Origin: Anaerolineae bacterium | GTDB lineage: Bacteria > Chloroflexota > Anaerolineae > Promineifilales > Promineifilaceae | Direction: 5' to 3' | DNA: 64,000 nucleotides | Assembly: GCA_030425205.1 (NCBI GenBank) | Contig: JAUIAP010000023.1 | Coordinates: forward strand, 39,202-103,201 | In this document: positions 26,483-39,200 of the stretch, one piece after another | Numbering within the stretch: position 1 is the first letter of the stretch | Layout of the letters: every line of letters begins with the position of its first letter | The notes under the pieces: model-generated | What the model was told of the DNA's origin: nothing | The model's database searches: none | Seen by the model: only the letters and a program-made list of their open reading frames with translations | Translations under genes and position numbers: made by a program

Positions 26483-27270
26483 TAACTGATTCTCCTATTA
26501 CATGTTGAGGGTAGGGCGAACCAAACGCAATAATTCCAAAACAGCGATTTCGCGGAGTATAAATCCAATCGTGTGTAACACAATACGTCAAATGACGTAG
26601 CCCCAAGCGAAAGGCTGGAGATAGCCAACATTGTTTTCAGAATACCTGTTCAACATTCTTCAACAATTGTTTCTACATCCCAATCTGCTTTGTTAAACGG
26701 CAAATTGCATCTGCTGTTTGGTCTGCGCAGTCGGTCGCATATGGTCGAATCGGCCGCTGGTTGGTCATCTCCTGTGAGTGTCCCCGAACTTGGCAGCTTT
26801 GAAGAGATCAACAGTGATTCACGTGGCAATCTGCACGCACTGGTGTATTCAGACGCATCAGGCAGTGACACGCTCGATTATGTGACCTTCTCCCCAGTTA
26901 ATCACACAGATTCAACAGGCCATACACCTAAAGAGACCTATGAAAATTCTAGGGTTCAATATCGAGAATGGCTTGATGCAGGTTTGATTTTTGATATATC
27001 GCGTGAAGAATCACTGTTCTTATTAATACTGCCCTTGTACTCATAGGTGGGGCTATAGATGCGGTCTTGGAACTTGCTGGAGCTCGTGGTGCTCGTGCAG
27101 CAGGAGTTAAAGTAGGTAGAATACTTGGAGAGGCTTTAGATGCTGCTTTGTCATTAGCCAACCTTGCCTATGATAACTCAAGACAAGCCGTTCAAGTGGG
27201 GCAACCTGAACCCCGACGCAACTTGCATCGGGGTTCAGTGTATCTATCTATCGTGCCAAGAATCGATCTC
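26483..27270. other. gene-poor stretch with decayed coding fragments
   Basis: Two plus-strand fragments look like real protein without a proper start. Around 26642-26900, GKLHLLFGLRS...WSSPVSVPELGSFEEINSDSRGNLHALVYSD resembles one blade of a BNR/sialidase-type propeller. Around 27010-27200, VLIGGAIDAVLELAGARGARAAG continues to DAALSLANLAYDNSRQAVQ, a helical segment such as is found near the end of RHS or polymorphic-toxin proteins. The frames are broken between them. The left part (26483-26600) should hold the promoter of the glycosidase-like gene. A hairpin at 27206-27238 closes the stretch. Confidence 0.4.
27206..27238. terminator. hairpin between decayed stretch and giant surface gene
   Basis: CTGAACCCCGA (27206-27216) pairs perfectly with TCGGGGTTCAG (27228-27238) around an 11-base loop. 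It lies 33 bases past the stop of the minus-strand giant gene and downstream of the plus-strand fragments, so it may end transcription from either side. There is no run of T longer than two, which lowers confidence in intrinsic termination. Confidence 0.5.
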
Positions 27271-30200
27271 CTAATCGACAGACTTCGCATAACGATAACG
27301 ACGCAACTGCTCATGCGTCACCCATACCATGCCAATAAAAGTGAACAATAGCAGCCATAGGGCAAGCAGTTGTGACCCCGTCGCTGTGTCAAGCTGTTGC
27401 AGGTCAACACTGGTCGGTACGCCAACCGTGACCTCAAGCGCATACGGGTCGGAAATGGTCTCATTGCCAGCCTCGTCCGTCACTAGCACGATCAATGTGT
27501 AGCTGCCGACGGGGAGGGTATCGGCCGAAATCCGCCACGAACTCCCAACCGCCCGACCATTACTCTCAACCGTCGCCGTCAACTCCACGCTATCACCAAC
27601 CGTCGGCTGCGCCACCACGCGCACGCTGTCGCTGCTATGCCCATCGGCAATCGTCCCGCTCAGGACAGGTGTTGGGTCATTGACCTGAATGGCTGAGAAA
27701 TAGCGATCGACGTTCAGAACAGGCGCAACCGTATCAACCACCGTCATAAGCGGCGCGGTCGAGGTGACGACGTTGCCCGCGTAATCAAACGCCCGATAGC
27801 GAATCGTATGCTGACCGCCATCTTCACGCGGCAGTTGCCAGCTATACAGCCAGTCGCGGTCACCATTGGTGTCAGCAATGGCTAAATTCACCGTTTCCCA
27901 ATTGCCACCGTCGATCTGTATCTGAACTTGCGCGACTTCGGCGTAGGCTGGCTCAGGATCGCTGGCGATACCCGTGAGACGCACGACGCTTGCGCCACCG
28001 ACGATGGCGGGAACGGTCGGCGTAATCACGGGCGGCACGTCATCGACCACCAGCGTCGCGCTGATGACATCACTGACCTGTCCATGCAGGTCGGTTGCGC
28101 GGGCATAGACCAGCAGTTGGCTATTGTGACCAGTCGTTGGCGTGATGAGTGCTGTCCACGAAGCGGTATCGACGGCTGATTGCCAATTGGCCTGATCATG
28201 ACTGATCTCAACCAATGCGACACCCGCGCCTGCGCCGTCATCGGCCGTTCCCTCGATATTGAGTGGCGCACTGCTGATGACGTTGCCCGGCGCACGCAGG
28301 ATGGTGACAGATGGCGCGGCGAGGTCGAGTCGATGGCTGATGGTTTCGGCCGAATAGTCGCTCGAAGCCGAAATTAATTCCACCGTCGTCGTTACCGCGT
28401 TCAACCCCGTTAAATCTGCGTCTAGCCGGGCGGTCAGCGTCACAATCTGTGTTGCGTCCACCGCCAGCGCAGGCACATCGAGCAGCCAGCTATCATCGGC
28501 CGCACAGTCGTTACACGTCGCGCCAGCCACCGTCTGATAGTTGACACCCGCACTGCCCGTCACTTGAAGCTGGATGCCGCTCGTTGTGCCGCCGACCAGA
28601 TTTGCCAGTGTCACAACAACTGTCACCGTCTCGCCATGCGATAGCGTCGTCGCTTCGCTGGGGTCACTGCTCACCGCCATGTCGAGGTCTGACAGTTGGG
28701 CGTTGGTCGGCAGTTCGAGCAAGTCGCCACCGACCGTGATGTTCCAATCGTAGTAATGCGCAAATGTGCCGTTGAGTGAGTTGTTGCGCGGGAAAGCTGC
28801 CCACACCTCGCCGCTGTCATCGCTTGCATACGCCATCATGCGATGGTTATCGGCCGATTCCAGATTGCCCAACTCAAAGTCGATCTTAAATTCAAACCCT
28901 TTCATCGTTTGGTCAATACCGACCAGTTCAGGACTGCCGGTTGTTGTCCATGCGTTGCCGTCGAATTGCCACTGCTGGGCGAACCACTCCCCGCCACCAG
29001 CGTAGCTGACTGCGAAATCGGCCGAAAACGGCAACACAATCGACCCCGTATCGCTAACGGGCTGCGTCGTGCCACCGTCGATCAGGTCATAATAGACGAA
29101 TAGTGTGCCGTCTGTCTCCCAATCCGCACCCGACCAGCCGACGAACGATTGTCCAGCCGACCATGCGTTATACAGCGACTGCGGCGACCCACTGCGCGCA
29201 TCGGTGTCCAGCCATTCAGTTGGGGTCAGATACTCACCGTGCGTCAGGTCGATCACGCCATCAACGGTAAATTCAATGCTCTGAATTGCACCACCCCACG
29301 GCAGACCGTTTGGTGCATCTGGGTCGCGCACCTGTCCCGCATACCACGGGCCGATCCACATCCAATCCTCGTTGCCCACCTCATCTTCTGCGCCCACAAG
29401 CGCATACCATTCACCACCCTCGGTGATGCGTGCGCCGATCCGTTCATTCGTTGGTTGGACGGCGGTCGGCATGATGGTCGGTTCGACCTGACCAAAGTTG
29501 CCGAGCATCGTCACTTCGCCGCCGCCATCGGTCGGCTCAATCCATGAGAAGTCGAGATAGGTGATCTCGTCAACGTGCTGCCCCAGGGCAGGCCCAGCAT
29601 CCAAGTTGATCGTGCCAACGATGCGCGGCGCACCCGTGTCGACCGTCACTTTGAAGACAGCGAATTGCGAGTTGCCATCGTAATCGGTGGCGCGAATCTT
29701 AACGGGAATCGTCGTCGCATCGAGATCGGCCGGAATTTCCCACTCGTAGGGCAAGATGCGACCGTTGCCCTCCAGATTGTTGAGGAAGTCGATGGTGCGT
29801 TCCATCGTGTCCCACGTCAGGCCACCGTCAAAGCTGATTTGATAGCCGTCGATGCCTGAGAATCCTTCTTGTGGGTCGGTTCCGAAATGTTTGCGCTGGT
29901 CATAGGCCAGCCCTTGGAACGTAATCGTGCCAGAATAGATGTTGTTGTTTTGGAAGGGCGGTATTAGGCTCGGATAGTCGTCATCTGCTTCGATGTGCCA
30001 AATGCGCGGCCCTGTCGAGTCGAAGTAATCGGTGAAGTTGTCATGGGAAACACTGATGTCGTTTAACAAGGCGCTTTGACCAACTTGCCCCGCCCCGTCA
30101 ACAGCAAATGCTTGCAGGTCTAGCAAATCGTTGGAGCCGGTGTCGTTTTCGTAGATGAAGTGGAAGGTGCGCCCCGTCACGCCGTCCGCTTCCCAGCCGT

Positions 30201-33200
30201 CAAGCGACCAACGCCCTTCATACCGTTCACCGTCGATGGTGAAGTAGACTTGATCGATGTCGAATGATGTGCCAATGTAGTCGGTAACGACACCCGTTAG
30301 CTGGAGCCACGTGTTGGCAACGCCGCTCGGCCGAGCATACGAAATCGAAACGGCAGGCGCAGTGTCATCCACATAGAACGCGCCATCGAACCAGTCGTCG
30401 CTATTGGTTTCGCTGTTGCCCAAGCCATCGGTGGCGCGGCTGTAGATGCGGTAGTAGCCGGTCGTTGTGGGCGTGAAGGTGGCGTCCCAGTAGGAGAGCT
30501 TTTCGTTGGGGCTGTCGAGCGTAGCATCTGTCCATGTGGTAGGCAATGTGCTGGTGACCGGTGTGGCTGGGTCGGCGACGGCGACGATGGCATATTCGGC
30601 CGAACCGACCCCATAACTCTCCGTCGCAATCGAATCATCTGCCTGCCCCATCAGCACCGAAATGGGCGCAATCCGCAACTCATGCCAGCCGATGTCAGCC
30701 ACAAGACCACCACCAGACGGAACCGCCTCACGCACATCCCCCGCATCGACCGCAGGTGAACCGACCGTCAGATATGAGTACGAGCCGGTCAGTAGTGGAT
30801 CGACACCGAGAATGTCGTCCACGCCCGTGATGACGTTGGTGTAGTCAATCGTATTGTTGAGTAAGTTGCGATAGCTGAACACGACACCGTCGTTTGATGC
30901 GACGAGACCGTTACTATTGCCGCTGAGCAAGTTGCTGTTGGTGTCCGCCCAGTTGTATTTGCCCGTTGCCTCGATTGCGGTCGTGTTGTTGACGAGCGTG
31001 TTAAACGTCACCAATCCGCTCGAACGTTTGTCAAATAGGATGCCCGTCGCGTTATCTTTGATCAAGTTGCGGTCGATAACGACACCGCTTGAGCCTTTCG
31101 TGACATACACGCCAATCGGCGTCGCGCCAGCTCCAAGCAGGGTGAAGCCACCAACCTTTGTGCCAACCGTCGCGCTAATCGTCACGGCGGGACCGCCAAC
31201 ACCCTGAATCGTCGTGTTGTCGGGGTCGCTGCCGAGCAGTTGCAGGTTCCAACTGACAGTTATCGACTCGGTATACGTGCCGCTGTCAACACCGACGACA
31301 AATTGAGAACCGTCACCGCCGAAGAGATTGAGCAGGTCGTTTTCGGCCGAATCCACCGCCCCCTGAATCGTATCAAACGCATTGACACCCCAGATCAAGC
31401 CGTCATTCTCACACGTCGAACAGTAGTCGTGACTGGCGATATAGCCGCCGCCCGTCTGCTCTAGGTGGCCGATGTCGATGCGGTCGCCCGCGCCGGGGGG
31501 AACTGCATCGCCCGGCGAGCCCGCATTGATAACGGGCGAAATATCTTCTACACGGTAGTCACCCGTCGCGTAGTTTTGGAAGCGCGGGTTGCTAAAGACC
31601 TCGCCACTGCCGGGATCGTTGGGCGTTTGGTCAGTTCCGTTGGCGTAGAACAGGTTGAACTCATGCCGTTGAATCGACGCGCACGCCTCGTATGCCAACG
31701 CTGTGCCTGTGTTATAGGCGAAAATCGTGTTACGAACGTCTAAATCGGCGCAGTTGGACGCCGCGATGCCGTTGACGTTGGCGATGATGCTAATGTTTTT
31801 GAAGTTGACATCACTGGTTGCGCCATCAACCGTAACGGCTGTCGCCATCCCTTCGACCAAGAGCCGTTCGAGTTCGACCGCCGCGCCGTTGGTGGCAGCA
31901 ACGCCAATGCCCATGCCGTCGCTTTTGAGCGTCAGGTTGAGCAGAGCTGCATTGGTTACACCATCGGCCGAAACGATCACCGATTCACCCGCTGGCAACA
32001 TCAACGTCGTTAACCCTGCACCCGACCCGATCACCTCAACGCCGCTGGTCAACGTAATCGCCTCATAGTAAACACCGGGCAGAATCAATACCCGGCTGGC
32101 TCCACTGTCGATGGCGGCTTGGATGCTGGTGTAGTCGGCATCGGCCGAACCGGCCGTCACATCACCGATTGACGATTGACGATTGACGTTTGACGATTGA
32201 CGAGATTCGCCATCGTAAATCGTCAATCCAAAATCGTAAATCCGCTGTGGTAGTGCGTCTTGGCTGATATGCGCGGGTTTGGCTGTGTTGAGTAGACCGA
32301 AACCGCCGTTGCTAGCGGCTGACGCAGATGGGACGAGCAGAAGATCGGCCGAACCGTCCCCCGCTAGATCAGCACCTGTTGTGTATGGCGCAGAGGCAGA
32401 CCCCGCCACGCCTTCGACCGTCGCGGCAATCGTGTTCAAGTCGCCGCCGAGCAACAGATACGCATCGCCATCTGCATTGCCGACCAGCAGGTCGCTTTTG
32501 CCGTCTTTATTGGTGTCGCCCGCTGCCGCGAGGAAACCGTTGGGCGTTGCAGCAAAGCCTCCGCCGATTGTTTCGGTCGTGTAACTGCCACCATAGACGA
32601 CGACTGGATTGTCGCCACTGCTGAAGGCGAAGTCGGCAAAGCCGTCGTCGTTGAGGTCGCCCGCATTGATGAGGGTGGGGGCTGCGTCGCTGGTTGCGAA
32701 GGAGGTAACTGCCGTTGCGGTTGTTAAGCTGCTACCACCTGCGGCGACCCAGCCGCTACTGCCAGAGAATAGGTGGACCGTGCCGCCACTCCCTGCGCCA
32801 GCAGGGACTGCGATAGCGAAATCAGCGACCAAATCGCCTGTGGCGTCACCTACGCCTGTGACGGAAGCATTGCCAACCGCCAGCGTTGCGGCTGACAAAT
32901 CACTGACGTTGGCCGTTGTCGCTGGGTGTCCGCCCACAAGCAGATGAACGCCGCTGTCGGTGGCGATTAGAATGTCGCTGTAGCCGTCGTTGTTGACATC
33001 GCCCGCGCTGGCGAATTGGGTGATTGTTTCGTTTTCGGCCGAAATCGTATCCCAATTCCCTACATTCGTTCCCTCAAGCAACAGATTCGATCCCTGATTA
33101 CCCAAGTTGCCGTAGACCAAAAAGACGCGGTTGTTGGCGAGGTCGCCGACCAGCATATCTTCAAAGCCGTCACCGTCGAAGTCACCAGCGGGCGCAATTG

Positions 33201-36200
33201 TCGCGCCGAGACCTGCGCCGATCTCACCGTAGAACGTGGGAGCCTTGCCAAATAGCTGCTCCATGTCGCCTAGATTGGGGTTCGGCCAATCACCAGCGCG
33301 ACCCGTCACGACGACAACCTTACCGCGCCCGTCAGAGCTGGCAGGGAAGCCAATCGCCATGTCGCCCAAGCGGTCGCCGTTGTAGTCACCGATCCACGCG
33401 ACGGTCACGCCCGCGTCGTCTACTTCAAACGAGTCGGGCTGGAGCCATATCGTCGCATCGTCGATCACGTTGAGCGTGCCTGCAAGCGCAATCGGCCCTG
33501 CTGCGGTCGGGTTGCGCCCCGCATCGTTGGCGACGCCTTGCAGGGTTAATGGTTGGTTGAGGGGGATGTGGGCGATGGTATCGGCCGAAAAGCGACGGTC
33601 AGTCAACTCATTCGTCGGCGGCAACAAATCGACAAACACCGATTGTTCAAGCACGGTGATATTGCCATAGTCATCCGCTGCACGCAGTCGTAATGTATGT
33701 TCGCCCTGTGCGCTTTCGGTGATGAAGGGCAGTTCCCATTCACCGCTCCATGCCGTGCTTGTTTGCGGCGTTTCGGCCGACCAAATCGTGCGGTACGGCT
33801 GGTTGTTGTACGCCATCTGCACATAGACCACACCCGCATAGTTGTCGGACACCGTGCCGTGCAGCATGATGGTGTCGGAGTACGATTCACCCGCCGCAAT
33901 TGTTGCGCCGTCGGCGAAGTTGGTGGTGACAACGGGTGCAAGGCTGTCCACCGTCACGACAACCTCGAATGGTGCGCTGGCGTTGCCCGCCGCGTCGTAG
34001 GCGATGGCCGTGACCGACGCGCTACCGCCATCGGGCAACTCCCACGTATACGCCCACGGTGTCGTTCCCGCCGCGTCAAACGTTCCTGCTGGAACGGTCA
34101 CCTCGACGTGATCGACCCATGTGAGATCATCGCTGGCAAAGCCGCCGACCACAAAGAAGTCGCCTGCCAAGCGCGTGTTGGTCAGCGGCTCTGTGATTAA
34201 GACGGACGGCGCATCGTTGTCCACGGTGAAGGAAACGTTGTCACGAATGATGCGATTGCCGTCGCTGTTGGTGTATGGCACTTCGATGGTCAGCGGCGTG
34301 GTGATGTTGCCGCTCGCGCCGACTTGACCCGTGAAGACGGCCTCGAAATCGAAGAATTGGTAGAGCGGTTGTGCGCTAAAGTCCCATTCATAGCAGTCGC
34401 CATTGAGGACGGCGGTCGGCAGGTTGGCTGGATTGAGGCCGCTGACGACGACGCTGGTGTTTGACCACGCTGCGTCTGGCAAGCACATTTTGACGACCTG
34501 ATCGACAGCCGCCGCCGCGAAGTTGTCGATGGTGAGTGTCGCGGACACAACATCCCCCTGCTTGACAAAGACACCGTAGCGTCCGTCGGATGCGCTCTGG
34601 AAGGGTGAGGCGGTAAACGAGACGGCAGGAACGAGCGCGTTGGGGGCGTAAGGGCTGCTGGCGGCCGTGCCGATATCTTGCCCTGTTTCACTGCGGTCGT
34701 TTAACTCATCTTGGTCTAAATCGGCCGAAAATGGCGACGCAAACACAAAGAAGTTGCCGCCGTCGATATCGACAGACCAACCACCGGGAATCCATGTGCC
34801 CGTGTCATCGTAGTAGGAGAACTCTGCGCCATCGAACAGGCCGTCGTCGTCGCTGTCGGCATCATTGATGCCCGTGCCGATGCGTAGTTCGAGGCCGTCG
34901 CTGAGGCCATCGTTGTCAATATCGGCCGAATTTGCATACAGATCCGACCACGCTTCAAACGCATCTGATAACTCATCTCTATCACTATCCCATTCGTTTG
35001 GATCGGTATCAAATAGCTCAGTCTCATAGTAGTACGTCAAGCCGTCCGCATCTGCGTCGTTTGTACTGAGTGCGGTCAACGCATCCCAGTGCCACAACTC
35101 GGTTAACGTCGCGGGCAAAATATCGAGCGTGATGTCGATGTAATCCCACTTTTGCTCATCGGGCAGTTCGTCGGGCAGTGTGGCAACATCGGTGTACGAC
35201 GTGCAGTCGCCGAATATGCACTCCTTATAGCGCGTGTTAAATTGCGCGATGTGTTTAAGCGACACAACCGCATTGATGGCTGGCGCGTCAAAATCAACCG
35301 TGACCCACAAATCGTTGGTGCATACTTGTGATTCTGGGTAATAGGTGCGGGCGGATGAATCGTAATACCATTCAGGCTCATCTGAACAATCGGGATCATC
35401 CCAATTCTGCGCTATCGAAAGCGCGTCGCTATCAGATGTCACCCTGAAGTAACCATGACTACTGCCGTGCGCCAGCTCTCCAATCGTCGTGTTATACGTC
35501 GCTTGAATCACCCCCGTAAACTGATCTTCAATCTTCAACCGATTGCCCGCCAGTAGCGGGTCTGCGGCATTCATCTCCAGCCCGCCAAACTCAAAGTCAC
35601 GTACCCGTGTCTGGGAATCGACATCCCAAATTGTGCCGATCAGTTCCGCAATAAACAGATCGCGGGTACTGACCGACTGTCCATGCGCCAGTCCGATCAA
35701 GTCTGCCAATAGGAACACGAGGTCGATGAACATGAAGGCAAAGCCCAATGGCGCGATGAAGACGCTCAGCACGGCAACAACGACGAGAATGACCGTCATC
35801 GTGACGGCAAAGACGAGCGATTGGGTGCGCTCGTATTGATAAATACTTTCAAAATTGGCATACGTCGTCCAAATAGAGGCGAGGTCTAAGCCCAAGCCAG
35901 CTACTTCTAACACGCCGCCCGCAACGACCATCGCCTTCTTCAATTTCGGCGCGATCTTCGCCCATGCTCCTGCCCGTTTCACCACGACAATATCATCGAC
36001 ATTGCCAATGTTGTTGTCTAAATCGGAAACGTCGATGCCGCAGTTGGCGGCGCGTCGGGTGGGACAAACATCCGCGTCTAAACCCGGTGTGCCAGAATCG
36101 TCAAAGTCATCACCGATAACTTCAAACTCCCCATCGGGATTCAAATTGCCATCGAGGTCGCCATCATAGCCACCCTCAACCATGTCGTACTCTCCGATGA

Positions 36201-39200
36201 CAAACTCATCATCGGCTAGGTCTGCCAATTCGCCGCCAATCGTCGTCTCATTGCCAATCACTTCGGGGTCTAGCTCGGCCGCTCGGAATAAATCCTCTAA
36301 GCCGTCAGATTTGTTGACCTGATAGGTGACGCTGTTTCTGGGGCCTGGTCTAACGGATGGTATCGATTCGATATCAGCGACACGCTCGATCTCATTGGCC
36401 ACCCGTTTGTATTGAGCCGATCGGTCAACAGTGACGATGTCAGTGACCGTGTCATCACTCATGATCATTGCCAAGATGTGACCGGCAAAAACGGCCGACT
36501 TTGCGCCGAGCATCACCAGTGGCATGGTTGCTGCATCCCAATCGGCTTGACCCGTGATTGAATAGCGATATTGCAGGTAGCTGTCGTAATCATCAAAGGT
36601 TACGCCCTCACCCGGCACGCCGAGGCCGCCGACGCGCAGCAGATAGGAAAAGATGTTTTCCTGTGGGGCAGGCGCGGTCGCATCTTCGACCGCCTCGTCA
36701 TAGGCAACGAGCTCCACGTAGGTCGTGTCGCCATACTGGATCATCGTCTGCATCCCGTCTTCAAGGCTATAGTTGGCGAGTGCCAGCGTGTCGATCAGGT
36801 CTGCACCGTCGATGCCTGGATAGAGGTCTTGTAGCGAGGCGGCAATCGCGTCCACGTCATAGCGTGTGGTCATTGTGTCGGCGATGGTTTCGGCCGATGC
36901 CTGCCCCCACGCATTGTTCGCATACGACAAAAACGACATGTTGATACTGCGTACCGTCGCCATCGGCGCGTTGTTTAACTTGCCTTTGAGCGTCTTCTGG
37001 TCGAGATAAATCTCATCCGTTGTCGTGCTGTCGCCCAACGTCAACAAGCTGGTTCTCCCTTCCATCGCCACGATCAGCGAAGCCAACTCGTCTTGCGGAT
37101 AGCTGTTGTTGGTCAGGAAGTTGGCGTATGATTTCGCCAGTTCAACGGGCAGGGCTGCCAAAAAGCCGGGTGGTGTTTCGGCACGCTCGAAGGTCACGTC
37201 GTCCATCAAGCCCCATGTGGTAATCGGGTTTGGATTTGTCACGAAGCGTCTTTCCAATGAGTCGAGATCCACTTGTAGGGTGGCAAGATAGGATGCGCTG
37301 AGGGCGGACATCAGTTGGAACAGCTTTAAATTGTCGTCGGGATCGTTGGGGGTTCCCAGCACGGCGTAGTCAAAGTCGGCTTGGCGGGAAACGTGCAACC
37401 CTGAAAAGCGGAATGCTTCTTCTTCATATTCGGCGATAAGATCGGCCGAACCATCATCCTGCTCAAAAAAGGCCAACCAGCTAAGTTTGCTTTCACGCCA
37501 TCTTGTTCGACCGCTAAGCCCTTGGGTGTCATAGACGATGGTGCCGCTAAACGCTTCAATATTGCCACCATCCCCAATCGGTGAAAGCGGCAGATACAAG
37601 TAGTAGAAACCCTCCGATGTCGATTCAAACTTCTGAATACCATACATCTGCATCAGTTCTTCAGACGGCAGATCGCTCGTGTACACCTTCAAATAGGGGC
37701 GCAACGTCAAGTCATCTGTTGAGCCGTCGATGTCCTGAATGGTTCCAGCTGCGTCATACGGCCAATCGAGGACATGGGTTGTGTAGCGCAGATGCTCGTG
37801 ATCTTCTGGCTGCACCTGAAACTCGACGATTTGATACCCCTCAATCTCTTGATTGTCGTACAACGTCATGCGGAACAAATCTAAATAATCGGTCGTGTAG
37901 GCTGGATCGAGATCTATCGAATCGCTCACGCCATCGCCGTCGTCATCGGTATCCCACAGATTGGGCTTGTCGTCTCCATCCATGTCCCACTTGTCGGCCG
38001 TGCCGTATGGACGCGCCCACTCGCTGAGATCGCTTTGACCATCGAAATTGCTGTCCGCTTCAAGCGGGTTTGAATAGTAGGTGGTCGGGATGTTTTGCGT
38101 GTCGGTGAAGACGAAGCCCGTGACTTCAAGCATGTCACCGAGCTGATCGCCGTCGGTGTCGGTCAGGTAGGGGCTTGTGCCAAGACAGTTTTCGACAAAA
38201 TCGGAAAGGCCGTCTTCGTCGGTGTCGGTATCGCGGTCATCGCTGACACCGCAGGCGGAGTTGTCGTCATTGAGGAGAGCGGGCATCGTATTGCGTATTG
38301 CGTGTTGCGTATTGCGTACTGATGAGTCGCTTACAGCGGTATTGTTGAGGTTGAGTGCGTCAAGCAAAGACTGGGGTTGCGGCATGTCTTCACTCGCGGC
38401 AGAGGCGACCAGTGGCAGGATTGGGTTGACGACCATTAGGAATGCCAAGAAGATCGGCAGGGTGACGCGCAGTGAGCGGGGGCGACGCAGAAGCAATGTC
38501 ACAAAGCCGATAGTGATGAGAACGAGGAGGAGCTGGTAGGTGGATTGTGAGGTGAGGAGTCGTGTTTGAGTGAATGTTTCGACCATACCGCAAGGGTCGC
38601 CACTGCGACAATCGACCACAGCCTGCACCAGCGGCACAACCGCATCGGGCAACCCACGAATCGCGGATGTTTCATCCCCATACTGATAATCGATCACAAT
38701 ATGCGACTGCGAACCATACTGCTCGTTTAGCTCCGGCATCGTCACGTCCAAAATCTGGCGGCGCAAAATACCGTCTGCATCGAGCCAAACCTCACCAACA
38801 CCGTTCATCAGCGTCGCCGTCCGTGCTGGCACGACGCCGCGATATTGCTGATTGGCGGGTAGATTAGCCCGCATTTGTTCAGCCAAGTACGCGCCGAATG
38901 CGTTGCCGTCTAGCTCAAATTGATAGATGGTGTAGTTGGGGAAGTTGGGGTCACTGCGCTCGACAATGTGGGTGGCGGCGTGGAGGTAGCCAGCAAATGA
39001 GCCGTCGGGTGCGCTGGCGGCGAGTGGGCTATCGACTAGTGTGCGTTCGCCGTTTTGGATGAGGTAGGTGTTGCCGTTCTCTTGTTCCAGCAGCAAGTTG
39101 GGAATGTCGCTGCTTTCAAAGCGGAGATCGAGGGTGTTTTTGTCTGGGGCGATCTGTCCGATAATCATGGAGTCGATGCGCTCTTCAGATCGGCCGATAT

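Noticed and set aside
27495..38867. Many 60-170-residue plus-strand frames across the giant minus-strand gene
   Set aside because: They have no binding sites or domains, have shadow-type composition (Ser/Arg/Pro-rich), and sit opposite clear FG-GAP, Ig-like and beta-helix codons.
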